Of a DNA stretch of 24,157 nucleotides, positions 15,144 through 21,906 are shown in pieces. The number at the start of each line of letters is the position of its first letter. Position 1 is the stretch's first letter. The notes beneath the pieces were generated by a model that worked only from the letters and a program-made list of their open reading frames with translations, had not been told where the DNA came from and searched no databases. The translations under genes were made by a program, and so were the position numbers. Origin of the DNA: an uncultured Acinetobacter sp. (lineage in GTDB: Bacteria > Cyanobacteriota > Vampirovibrionia > Gastranaerophilales > Gastranaerophilaceae); NCBI GenBank assembly GCA_946623365.1, contig CAMORE010000014.1, forward strand, positions 1 through 24,157, in the 5' to 3' direction.

Positions 15144-16388
15144 TTATTCTTCAGTTTCTTCTGTTTCTTCAACTTCTGCTTCTTGAGCTAAGTCTTCTTC
15201 ATCATATCCTTGTTGATTCATTTCTTCTTCAATTTCTTCTTGAATTTCATCCGAATCAACTGCGCGTTCTTCCTCTACATCATCATCTTCATAGTTTGAT
15301 GGAGAGTTTTTAATATTTTCGCCTTCTTCAGCTTCCATTTGTGAAACAGATTTAATATCAATCTTCCAACCTGTTAATCTGTGAGCAAGTCTTACGTTTT
15401 GACCTTCTCTTCCGATTGCAAGTGATAATTGATCATCAGGAACTACTACCAAAGCATCTTTTTGGTCTTCACCGTCAGTCATAATATCAACCGATACAAC
15501 TCTTGCAGGAGATATTGCGTTAACAATATATTCAACAGGATCTTCTGACCAGCGAACGATATCAATTTTTTCATTTTTTAATTCACCTACAATTGTTTGA
15601 ATTCTGCTTCCTCTCGGTCCTATACAAGCTCCTACTGAATCAACTTCAGGGTCGTTTGACCATACTGCAATTTTTGTTCTGAAACCTGCTTCACGAGAAA
15701 TAGATTTAATTTCTACAATTCCGTCTTCAATTTCAGGAACTTCCAATTCAAATAATTCTCTGACAATTTCAGGATGAGCATGTGAAACAATAACTTGAGG
15801 AAGTCTGTTTGTTTCTTTTACATTCAAAACAAAAACTCTGATTCTGTTACCGGGTTTATAGTATTCTCTCGGAATTTGTTCTTTTTGAGGCATGATTGCA
15901 TCAGTTTTACCAATGTTTACTATTACATTTCTGTTTTCGACTCTTTGAATAATTCCGGTTGTAAGAGTACCTTTCTTTTCCAAGAATTCATTAAGAATAT
16001 TATTTCTTTCTGCATCTCTGATTCTTTGAGTTATAACTTGTTTAGCAGATTGAGCAGCAATACGTCCGAATTGCTCTGGAGTTACTTCAATCTTAACTTC
16101 GTCATCTATTTCAACTTCATCATCTATTTCTTGAGCATCTTCTAATGAGATTTCCATATCAGGGTCTTCTACACTCTTAACAACAGTTTTTGTAGAAAAT
16201 ACGCCGATTTCTCCGGTTTGTTCATCAAATATTGCTTCAATATTAGCAGCTTCTTTAACATGCATATGTTTTTTATATGCAGCTACAAGAGCGTCACAAA
16301 GAGAAGAAATAATGACGTCTTTTGATATTCCTCTTTCTCTTTCAAGCTCTTCACAAGCTTCAAATAATGCTGTTCCGATTTTAATCAT
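15144..16388 (-). CDS. nusA: Transcription termination/antitermination factor NusA
   Basis: NusA binds RNA polymerase and nascent RNA to modulate pausing and termination. The 414 residues comprise an N-terminal polymerase-binding domain (1-125), an S1 domain (about 138-200), and two KH domains with IGPRGSRI (256-263) and IGREGQNVRLA (325-335). The last 64 residues form an acidic, Glu-rich tail with no recognisable fold, in place of the acidic repeats of E. coli NusA. AAAGGA precedes the start. It follows rimP by 78 bases. In many bacteria ylxR and infB come next, but here a strong terminator ends the unit after nusA. Confidence 0.97.
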   Translation of the reverse strand: MIKIGTALFEACEELERERGISKDVIISSLCDALVAAYKKHMHVKEAANIEAIFDEQTGEIGVFSTKTVVKSVEDPDMEISLEDAQEIDDEVEIDDEVKIEVTPEQFGRIAAQSAKQVITQRIRDAERNNILNEFLEKKGTLTTGIIQRVENRNVIVNIGKTDAIMPQKEQIPREYYKPGNRIRVFVLNVKETNRLPQVIVSHAHPEIVRELFELEVPEIEDGIVEIKSISREAGFRTKIAVWSNDPEVDSVGACIGPRGSRIQTIVGELKNEKIDIVRWSEDPVEYIVNAISPARVVSVDIMTDGEDQKDALVVVPDDQLSLAIGREGQNVRLAHRLTGWKIDIKSVSQMEAEEGENIKNSPSNYEDDDVEEERAVDSDEIQEEIEEEMNQQGYDEEDLAQEAEVEETEETEE

Positions 16389-16466
16389 TTTTTTATCCTT
16401 TCTCTATTATTTGTAAATATTATGCTGTTAACGTATGTTGTGTTTAATAACCCAACAAAAGCATTC

Positions 16467-16949
16467 TTAATCAATATATAATTTTGCTGACTGTATATTA
16501 TTTGGTGAAATGTGAAGTTCTTCACCGTCATCAAAACGTAAGAATGTTAAACCTTCATTATCATCCCAATCGATTATTTCACCTTTAAATATTTTTTCGG
16601 TTTCACCTTCCAAAGGTTCTTTAAGTTTTAAGCTGATTCTCCTGCCTTGAAAATAAACAAATTCTTTATTTGATTTGAATTTTCTTTCTAACCCAGGAGA
16701 AGAAACTTCAAGATAATATTTTACAGGAATTAACTCATCCAAAAAATCATTAAGAGAACGTGTAACATTTTCACAATCATCAAGCGTTACATCTTTATTT
16801 TTTGAATAAAGATAGATTCTTAAAAACCAGCGATGATTTTCTTTGATGAACTCTATTTCTATCGGAATATACCCAAACCTCATTGCAGTGTTTTCAATGA
16901 GCGGTGTGATTTTTTCCAATATTTCATGTCTGTTAATGTCCTGTTTCAT
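16467..16949 (-). CDS. rimP: Ribosome maturation factor RimP
   Basis: RimP assists assembly of the 30S ribosomal subunit. The 160-residue protein has normal length. Its landmark, YYLEVSSPGLERKF, lies near residues 78-91, preceded by DDCENVTRSLNDFLDE, and a C-terminal Sm-like domain follows (FKGEIIDWDDNEGLTFLRF). A strong AGGAGG stands 4 bases before the ATG. The rimP-nusA order is the conserved one. A TTTAYCCC-type tandem repeat lies 39-62 bases upstream of the start and may overlap the promoter. Confidence 0.95.
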   Translation of the reverse strand: MKQDINRHEILEKITPLIENTAMRFGYIPIEIEFIKENHRWFLRIYLYSKNKDVTLDDCENVTRSLNDFLDELIPVKYYLEVSSPGLERKFKSNKEFVYFQGRRISLKLKEPLEGETEKIFKGEIIDWDDNEGLTFLRFDDGEELHISPNNIQSAKLYID

Positions 16950-16987
16950 AAGCCTCCTTTATTTTAGGTTATTAGGGGGATTGGTTA

Positions 16988-17011
16988 TTTATCCCTTTAC
17001 CCCTTTGTCCC
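16988..17011. repeat. TTTAYCCC tandem repeat, locus 1
   Basis: Three head-to-tail 8-base units, TTTATCCC, TTTACCCC and TTTGTCCC, lie in the gap upstream of rimP. On the minus strand they read as GGG(A/G)TAAA-type runs inside a possible rimP promoter, where TTGAGG and ATAAAT are 17 bases apart. A second array of the same unit occurs at 19422-19459. Confidence 0.6.
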
Positions 17012-17017
17012 TCAATA

Positions 17018-17052
17018 AAAAAAGAACGGATAACTAATGACCGTTCTTTTTT
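17018..17052 (-). terminator. Isocitrate dehydrogenase gene terminator
   Basis: AAAAAAGAACGG (17018-17029) and CCGTTCTTTTTT (17041-17052) form a perfect 12-base stem with an 11-base loop. Either strand ends in T residues. On the minus strand it lies 71 bases after the stop at 17124. Confidence 0.8.
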
Positions 17053-17123
17053 AAGAAACTATTCATAACATGATTATATCAAATATAAAAATAGTTGTAA
17101 AGGAATGAGTTTACAATCCTTAA

Positions 17124-18113
17124 TTATAATCTTGATATTATTGCTTTTGTAAATTCCGAGCAGGAATAGCTTCCACCGATATCTACAGTTTTAATGCCGT
17201 CTTCAAAAGTTTTAAATAAAGCTTTTCTGATTGCATTTCCCGCTTCAACTTCTCCTATAAAATTGAGCATCTCAATTGCAGACATAAGCATAGCGGTTGG
17301 ATTTGCTTTATCTTGACCGGCTATATCAGGAGCCGAACCATGGACGGGTTCAAATACAGCATAGTCTTTTCCGATGTTTGCGCCTTGCGCAATTCCCAAA
17401 CCGCCAATCAAGCCGGCACATAAATCCGAAACTATATCTCCATACAGATTCGGAAGTAACAGCACGTCAAATTGATTAGGATTTTGAACAAGCTGCATAC
17501 AGCAATTATCCACTAAAATTTCTTTTAGAGGTATGTCATAGTTTTCTGCTATTTTTCTTGCTGATTCAAGAAATAATCCGTCCGATAATTTGCAAATATT
17601 AGCTTTAGTTACAACCGTTACAAATTTTCTTTTGTTTTTAACGGCATAATCAAAAGCAAATTTTGCAATTCTTTCCGAAGCGGAGCGGGTAATTCTTTTT
17701 ATGCTTTCAGCAGTATCATTATCTACTTGTCTTTCAATTCCCGCATATAAATCTTCCGTATTTTCTCTTACAACAACTATATCAACATTATCATATCGTG
17801 TTTTAACTCCCGGAATATTATAGCAAGGTCTCAAATTGGCATATAAATCAAGTTCTTTCCTAAGTTGTACATTAACTGAGCGAAAACCTTTACCGATAGG
17901 TGTAGTAACAGGAGACTTTAATGCCGCTTTGTTCTTTTTAACAGACTCAATTACTCTGTCAGGAAGCGGAACCCCCTCTTTTTCTATTACTTCAGCTCCG
18001 GCTGTTTGTATGTCCCAATTTATTTTAACTCCGGAAGCTTCAATTATTTTGAGTACTGCTTCAGATATTTCAGGGCCGATTCCGTCACCTTTAATTAGTG
18101 TCAAATTATGCAT
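17124..18113 (-). CDS. NAD-type isocitrate dehydrogenase
   Basis: This 329-residue enzyme of the isocitrate/isopropylmalate dehydrogenase family oxidatively decarboxylates isocitrate to 2-oxoglutarate. Family signatures are the opening GDGIGPEI, the substrate loop SVNVQLRKELDLYANLRP (79-96), RENTEDLYAGIE (116-127, characteristic of isocitrate dehydrogenases), K170, the metal-binding Asp residues near D202, D226 and D230, and HGSAPDIAGQDKANPTAM (258-275) for NAD-type binding. Its short length matches the NAD-dependent, IDH3-like group rather than the ~415-residue NADP type. Homoisocitrate or isopropylmalate dehydrogenase is less likely. No citrate synthase or aconitase gene is adjacent, and it stands as its own unit after mscL. 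Confidence 0.87.
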   Translation of the reverse strand: MHNLTLIKGDGIGPEISEAVLKIIEASGVKINWDIQTAGAEVIEKEGVPLPDRVIESVKKNKAALKSPVTTPIGKGFRSVNVQLRKELDLYANLRPCYNIPGVKTRYDNVDIVVVRENTEDLYAGIERQVDNDTAESIKRITRSASERIAKFAFDYAVKNKRKFVTVVTKANICKLSDGLFLESARKIAENYDIPLKEILVDNCCMQLVQNPNQFDVLLLPNLYGDIVSDLCAGLIGGLGIAQGANIGKDYAVFEPVHGSAPDIAGQDKANPTAMLMSAIEMLNFIGEVEAGNAIRKALFKTFEDGIKTVDIGGSYSCSEFTKAIISRL

Positions 18114-18144
18114 AATTCTCCTTTTGTTACGCTAGCAATTTGAT

Positions 18145-18179
18145 AAGCGTCTATTCCATCCCGTTTGGAAAGACCGCTT
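18145..18179. other. Unexplained imperfect hairpin
   Basis: AAGCGTCTATTCC and GGAAAGACCGCTT can pair with one bulge and one mismatch around a 9-base loop. The structure lies between the mscL stop and the isocitrate dehydrogenase start. Neither side is followed by a T run, so it is a poor terminator. It may be a leader structure or an mRNA-processing site. Confidence 0.4.
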
Positions 18180-18211
18180 AACAATTAAAAAATAAATAAT
18201 TAAGTTTATTT

Positions 18212-18685
18212 TTAAAGTTCAGATGTACAATGAGGGCATTTTTTAGCATTAATAGGAATCTGAGTACAGCAGAACGGACATTCTTTTTCTGTTGCGGCTG
18301 CTTCTGCGGCATCTGCTGCTTCTTCTTCTCTGCATGCTTTTTCTTTGATTGTATTAACTGCTTTTACTATTGCAAATATTGCACAAGCAACAATTAAAAA
18401 GCTGATAACAGTATTTAAGAATAAACCGTAATTGATTGTAACAGCACCGGCTGCTGTTGCAGCATCCAAGCTGTCGTACTTTTCTCCCCAAGGATAAATT
18501 AGAAAATATAGGTTTGAAAAATCAACTTTTCCCAAAACAAAACCGATTGGAGGCATGATAACATCTTTTACAAGAGAATCTACGATTTTACCGAATGCGG
18601 CACCGATAATGATACCGACAGCCATGTCCATTACATTTCCGCGTAAAATAAAATCTCTTAATTCTTTTCCTAAATTTTTGAACAT
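18212..18685 (-). CDS. mscL: Large-conductance mechanosensitive channel with zinc ribbon
   Basis: MscL opens under membrane tension and releases solutes during osmotic downshock. The N-terminus KELRDFILRGNVMDMAVGIIIGAAFGKIV contains the S1 helix and the first membrane helix (about 18-42), and the second membrane helix spans about 86-110. After an Ala/Glu-rich cytoplasmic linker, residues 136-153 carry CPFC and CPHC, a C-terminal zinc-ribbon-like module found in a subset of MscL proteins. At 157 residues it is complete. AGGAG lies about 7 bases before the ATG. A TGCAACAAAA dyad lies 56 bases upstream. Confidence 0.93.
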   Translation of the reverse strand: MFKNLGKELRDFILRGNVMDMAVGIIIGAAFGKIVDSLVKDVIMPPIGFVLGKVDFSNLYFLIYPWGEKYDSLDAATAAGAVTINYGLFLNTVISFLIVACAIFAIVKAVNTIKEKACREEEAADAAEAAATEKECPFCCTQIPINAKKCPHCTSEL

Positions 18686-18740
18686 AATAAACTCCTAGCT
18701 ATGTATTACAAGGTTAATATTACCAAAAATTAGCAACTCC

Positions 18741-18766
18741 TGCAACAAAATATGTTTTTTGTTGCA
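18741..18766. repeat. Inverted repeat TGCAACAAAA...TTTTGTTGCA
   Basis: A perfect 10-base dyad with a 6-base spacer lies in the mscL upstream region. A further TGTAAC half-site follows at 18771-18776. Without a T tail it is more likely an operator than a terminator. It resembles the dyads at 3-28 (same overall length) and 5891-5915. Confidence 0.5.
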
Positions 18767-18839
18767 TTTATGTAACTGATTTATTGATATGCGCAATAAT
18801 AACTTTTTGTGGCAAATTATATATAGTTATCAGAATATA

Positions 18840-19334
18840 CTATATATTATTAACCCACTCAGCTAAATTTCTTATTTCACCAAAATCAAGATTTTTTATA
18901 ATAGCAGAAGTGTCAAGATTTTCTGCAATCGGATTTATGTTAATTTGTCCGTTATCATAAGCGTTAGCATAATTTTTATTATTATTAACACAATACGGAA
19001 CTTTTACCATATTTTCTTTACACAAATAAGCAAGTCCGTGAACTCGGCATATAATTGGTCTGAATTGATAAATAGCACATTCTTTATTAATTAAAAACGG
19101 ACATTTCCCGCCTTTTTTCATTAATTTAATGTTTTTCTGAACTTTTATTTTTAGTTGGTCATTTAGTTTTGAAAAACCAATCATTATATATTCAAGTTCA
19201 GCTTGCGATAACGGATAATCACCTTTTTCACAGCAAAAAGAACACCCTTTTTTACAGCATACGTATTCTTTATGAAGTTCAAAATATTTTTCTAAGCGTT
19301 TATCTAAATTCTTTAAAAAATCAGTATATTTCAT
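18840..19334 (-). CDS. YkgJ-type CxxCxxCC cluster protein
   Basis: The protein matches the YkgJ family (zinc- or iron-chelate-binding, formerly UPF0153). CCKKGCSFCC at residues 26-35 is the diagnostic cluster, followed by GGKCPFLINKECAIYQFRP (C78, C86) and C96 in ICRVHG, with further Cys at 105 and 115. At least eight conserved Cys residues suggest a bound metal or Fe-S centre. The enzymatic role of the family is not established. The start is uncertain: 19334 gives MKYTDFLKNL, while 19343 or 19355 are also in frame. None has a good ribosome site. No membrane segment is present. Confidence 0.82.
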   Translation of the reverse strand: MKYTDFLKNLDKRLEKYFELHKEYVCCKKGCSFCCEKGDYPLSQAELEYIMIGFSKLNDQLKIKVQKNIKLMKKGGKCPFLINKECAIYQFRPIICRVHGLAYLCKENMVKVPYCVNNNKNYANAYDNGQININPIAENLDTSAIIKNLDFGEIRNLAEWVNNI

Positions 19335-19421
19335 AAAAAACATGCACCGATATGGAATTAGCAAGGAAGACCGTTACAAAATTTATACAAACCCAATTAA
19401 GTCTATAACAGGTAAAAAATA

Positions 19422-19459
19422 TTTACCCCTTTACACCTTTACCCCTACTCCTTTATCTC
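19422..19459. repeat. TTTAYCCC tandem repeat, locus 2
   Basis: TTTACCCC, TTTACACC, TTTACCCC, then TACTCC (two bases short) and TTTATCTC run head to tail. The array lies immediately beyond the stop of the MerR-like gene ending at 19453 and slightly overlaps its last codons. It uses the same 8-base unit as locus 1 at 16988-17011. Confidence 0.6.
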
Positions 19460-20151
19460 TTTCCTCCTCGGCGGAAGCGAGCCCAAAAACTTTTGGATTC
19501 TTGGCTTTCAAGTTGTTCTATGCGTTTAGATAATTCTTTATTATGTTCTATCAATTCTTTTACCTGTTGAGCAAGTATCTCATTATCTTTTTTATATCCG
19601 CCTGCTTCAATAAGTTTATTAGCTAAATCTGACTGAGTAATATCATCACTGATTTTTTTTGCAACAGCTTCAGCCAGCATTTGTAACGTTTGACTTGAAA
19701 CATCAAGAGTAAAACTTTTTCCTTGTGGAATAACGTCAGGAGATGTCTGCGATTGATGGACTTCCTGTGTTTCTGATTGAGTTTGAACTTGCGGAAGTTC
19801 CGGAGATGGTTTTGATGCAGCAGCAACTTCTTCCAATCTTCCTTCTATTTCGTCTCCGTTTTCATCCAAAATAACAGGTTGAACAGGCTTTGGCGGTTCT
19901 TCGTATTTTTCGACACGAGCTTCTATTCTGGCAAGCTTGGTTATAATTTGTTCATCTGTAAATCCTTGAGCTTTAAGAGAAATACCTCTTTTAATTTTTT
20001 CTAACGCAAGTTCATCATAGAATTCCAGACCTTGTTCGTCTTCATAAATAGATTCAATCTTCCAATCATTAAGAAATAAATCAAGCGAATGCTTGTCTAT
20101 ATAATAATTTTCAGTATTTAAACTTTTCAAAATTGATTCTCTGTTAAACAT
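19453..20151 (-). CDS. MerR-like HTH protein with coiled-coil C-terminus
   Basis: Residues 1-75 resemble a MerR-type winged helix: YYIDKHSLDLFLNDWKI, then EDEQGLEFYDELALEKI and LKAQGFTDEQIITKL, the pattern of a wing followed by the second helix pair. Residues 85-150 are a Pro/Gln/Glu-rich linker. Residues 150-222 are helical with a heptad pattern (QQVKELIEHNKELSKRIEQL), a probable coiled coil for dimerisation, and the tail FWARFRRGGKR is basic. It is probably a DNA-binding regulator or nucleoid-associated protein. The family name is uncertain. GAGG precedes the start, and smpB ends 10 bases upstream, so the two share a transcript. Confidence 0.7.
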   Translation of the reverse strand: MFNRESILKSLNTENYYIDKHSLDLFLNDWKIESIYEDEQGLEFYDELALEKIKRGISLKAQGFTDEQIITKLARIEARVEKYEEPPKPVQPVILDENGDEIEGRLEEVAAASKPSPELPQVQTQSETQEVHQSQTSPDVIPQGKSFTLDVSSQTLQMLAEAVAKKISDDITQSDLANKLIEAGGYKKDNEILAQQVKELIEHNKELSKRIEQLESQESKSFWARFRRGGKR

Positions 20152-20161
20152 CCGCTAATCC

Positions 20162-20608
20162 TCATCTTTTTACAAGTCTTGCTATATCTCGTTCCTGTGT
20201 CTTTTTTGTTATAGCTTCACGCTTGTCATAAATCTTTTTACCTTTTGCCAAACCTACTTCTATTTTAGCAAGACCATGAGTTAAAAACAATTCTAAAGGC
20301 ACAATTGTTACACCATCTTTTTTTACTTTATCTTGGATTTTAAGAATTTCTCTTTTTTGCAGAAGTAGTTTTCTCACTCTATCAGGTTTATGATTAAAAC
20401 GATTGCCATGTTCGTATGGTGAGATATGCATTCCATATAAAAACATTTCATTATCTTCAATTTTGGCAAAGGAATCTTTTAAATTTACGGTACCTTTTCT
20501 GATTGATTTAATTTCTGTACCTGTTAACACCATCCCTGCAATAAATTTGTCAAAAATCAAAAAATCATGAAAAGCTTTTCTGTTTGTAGAAATAACTTTC
20601 TTATCCAT
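20162..20608 (-). CDS. smpB: SsrA-binding protein SmpB
   Basis: SmpB binds tmRNA and brings it to stalled ribosomes for trans-translation. The 148-residue protein has the family blocks NRKAFHDFLIFDKFIAGMVLTGTEIKSIRKG at the start, DSFAKIEDNEMFLYGMHISPYEHG in the middle and GLAKGKKIYDKREAI before the basic tail. The start at 20608 is preferred. TATAAT ends six bases upstream, so the transcript is probably leaderless. ATG at 20614 lies in that spacer. The ssrA RNA gene is not in the window. A MerR-like gene follows 10 bases downstream. Confidence 0.95.
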   Translation of the reverse strand: MDKKVISTNRKAFHDFLIFDKFIAGMVLTGTEIKSIRKGTVNLKDSFAKIEDNEMFLYGMHISPYEHGNRFNHKPDRVRKLLLQKREILKIQDKVKKDGVTIVPLELFLTHGLAKIEVGLAKGKKIYDKREAITKKTQERDIARLVKR

Positions 20609-20614
20609 AATCAT

Positions 20615-20620
20615 ATTATA
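20615..20620 (-). promoter_or_regulatory. -10 box of probable leaderless smpB transcript
   Basis: A consensus TATAAT on the minus strand is followed by six bases and then the ATG at 20608. No ribosome site exists. TTAATA 16 bases further upstream is a weak -35 candidate. Confidence 0.5.
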
Positions 20621-20668
20621 ATTCAAAATTATACAATATTAATAATAAAATATGAAATATTTACAAAA

Positions 20669-21121
20669 TTATCTAAACTTGTGGAATTTAGGGAATCGGG
20701 TATCAATAATATTTATGCTGCTGTTAGGATTTTGGTAATGAAAAGAATCTTTTGCGTTAGGTCTTACAATATATGGAGTTCTTGTATGATAAAATGCTGA
20801 CGGATAGAAAATACCGTCTCTTGGATAATATCTTCCGTTATTTCCGTAGAAACCTGATCTCCATGTTCCTATCGGGAGCATATTTTCATCATAAAAAGTT
20901 CGTGAATATTCAGTGAGCACTTTCTGATTAGGCGCATTTTTTATTAAACCATCCGGATTTTCAACCCTTTTATCATTGAAATCGTACAATTGGAATTTGT
21001 CCCCTTCTTTTCTGTATGTTCCGACTCTATTTCCATATTCATCATAAACTTTAATTGCGTATGCAAATGTTTCTGTTATTGAAAGTAATAAAATAAAAAA
21101 TAAAACTAAAAATTTATTCAT
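20669..21121 (-). CDS. Secreted protein of unknown function (150 aa)
   Basis: The first ~20 residues (MNKFLVLFFILLLSITETFA) are a clear Sec signal peptide. There is no Cys after it, so it is not a lipoprotein. The mature part begins IKVYDEYGNRVGTYRKEGDKF, in the style of YD/RHS-type beta strands (YDEYGNRVG, then YDFNDKRV). It continues Tyr/Asn/Arg-rich with no Cys. It probably resides in the periplasm or at the cell surface. I do not recognise a family. GAAAGGAAAAG precedes the start. The gene is separated from smpB by about 60 AT-rich bases without an obvious terminator. Confidence 0.72.
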   Translation of the reverse strand: MNKFLVLFFILLLSITETFAYAIKVYDEYGNRVGTYRKEGDKFQLYDFNDKRVENPDGLIKNAPNQKVLTEYSRTFYDENMLPIGTWRSGFYGNNGRYYPRDGIFYPSAFYHTRTPYIVRPNAKDSFHYQNPNSSINIIDTRFPKFHKFR

Positions 21122-21250
21122 CTTTTCCTTTCGTTTATACTAATTTATAATTTACCCCACCATGTACTTCAACGATTATTTTACCATTAAAGTTCATTTT
21201 ATGATAAGATGATTATATACGAATTTATTATATAAAAAGGATAATATCTC

Positions 21251-21850
21251 ATGTCAATAAGAAAAGTTGTTAAGTATGGAACGCCATCTCTTAGAGAACC
21301 TTCAAAAGAGGTACATAAAGTTTCTCAAAAAATAAAAGTACTGGTAGATGATTTACTTGATACGATGTACGCTCAAAACGGTGTTGGATTAGCTGCACCG
21401 CAAGTCGGAGAGAACTTAAGAATATTTGTTATTGATGTTTCAACGAATGATGAGCCTTTACATCCAATAGTATTTATTAATCCAAAAATAATAAAAAAAT
21501 CAGGTGCGGTAATCAGCCATGAAGGTTGTTTGAGTTTTCCGGAAGCATTTACTGATGTAAGACGATATGCAAACGTAATGATAAAAGCGATAGACAGAAA
21601 CGGACGTCCGTTTGTGCTTGAGGCAAAGGATGGAACACTTCTTGCCCGTTGTATACAGCACGAGTTTGACCACCTTAACGGAGTTTTGTTTATAGACCAT
21701 TCTATTAACCGTTTTGATGCTGAGGCGGAACTTTCTAAAAATAATCTTCCTCCGCTTCAGGTAGAAAAACTTTTGGAAGAACCTGATTTAGAGCCTGAAA
21801 TTGAAAAATTACTTGAAGAAAGAGTAAATAAAACCGAAGAAAATAAATAG
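21251..21850 (+). CDS. def: Peptide deformylase
   Basis: Def removes the N-terminal formyl group from nascent proteins. All three motifs are present: GVGLAAPQVG (44-53), EGCLSFP (91-97, metal ligand C93) and QHEFDHLNG (136-144, ligands H137 and H141, catalytic E138). At 199 residues it is longer than the usual ~170, with a Glu-rich C-terminal tail (EEPDLEPEIEKLLEERVNK). AAAGGA lies about 9 bases before the ATG. Its stop codon is part of the shared promoter-like element, copy D. No methionyl-tRNA formyltransferase gene follows, unlike in many genomes. Confidence 0.96.
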   Translation: MSIRKVVKYGTPSLREPSKEVHKVSQKIKVLVDDLLDTMYAQNGVGLAAPQVGENLRIFVIDVSTNDEPLHPIVFINPKIIKKSGAVISHEGCLSFPEAFTDVRRYANVMIKAIDRNGRPFVLEAKDGTLLARCIQHEFDHLNGVLFIDHSINRFDAEAELSKNNLPPLQVEKLLEEPDLEPEIEKLLEERVNKTEENK

Positions 21851-21879
21851 GGCAATTTCCGAACATAAAAATACTTTAT
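21848..21879 (+). promoter_or_regulatory. Shared promoter-like element, copy D
   Basis: TAGGGCAATTT at 21848-21858 begins with the def stop codon and is followed by TACTTTAT at 21872-21879. The distance from the C of GGCAA (21853) to TACTTT (21872) is 19 bases, as in copies A and C. It stands 35 bases before the start codon at 21907. Confidence 0.55.
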
Positions 21880-21906
21880 ATATATAAGTAAGATAAGGGA
21901 ATTTTT

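Noticed and set aside
15110..15313. Leu/His-rich plus-strand frame
   Set aside because: It is the antisense shadow of the acidic Glu-rich tail of nusA.
16951..17011. Strong G-quadruplex
   Set aside because: Only three runs of three or more G lie close together on one strand, so a stable three-layer structure is not supported.
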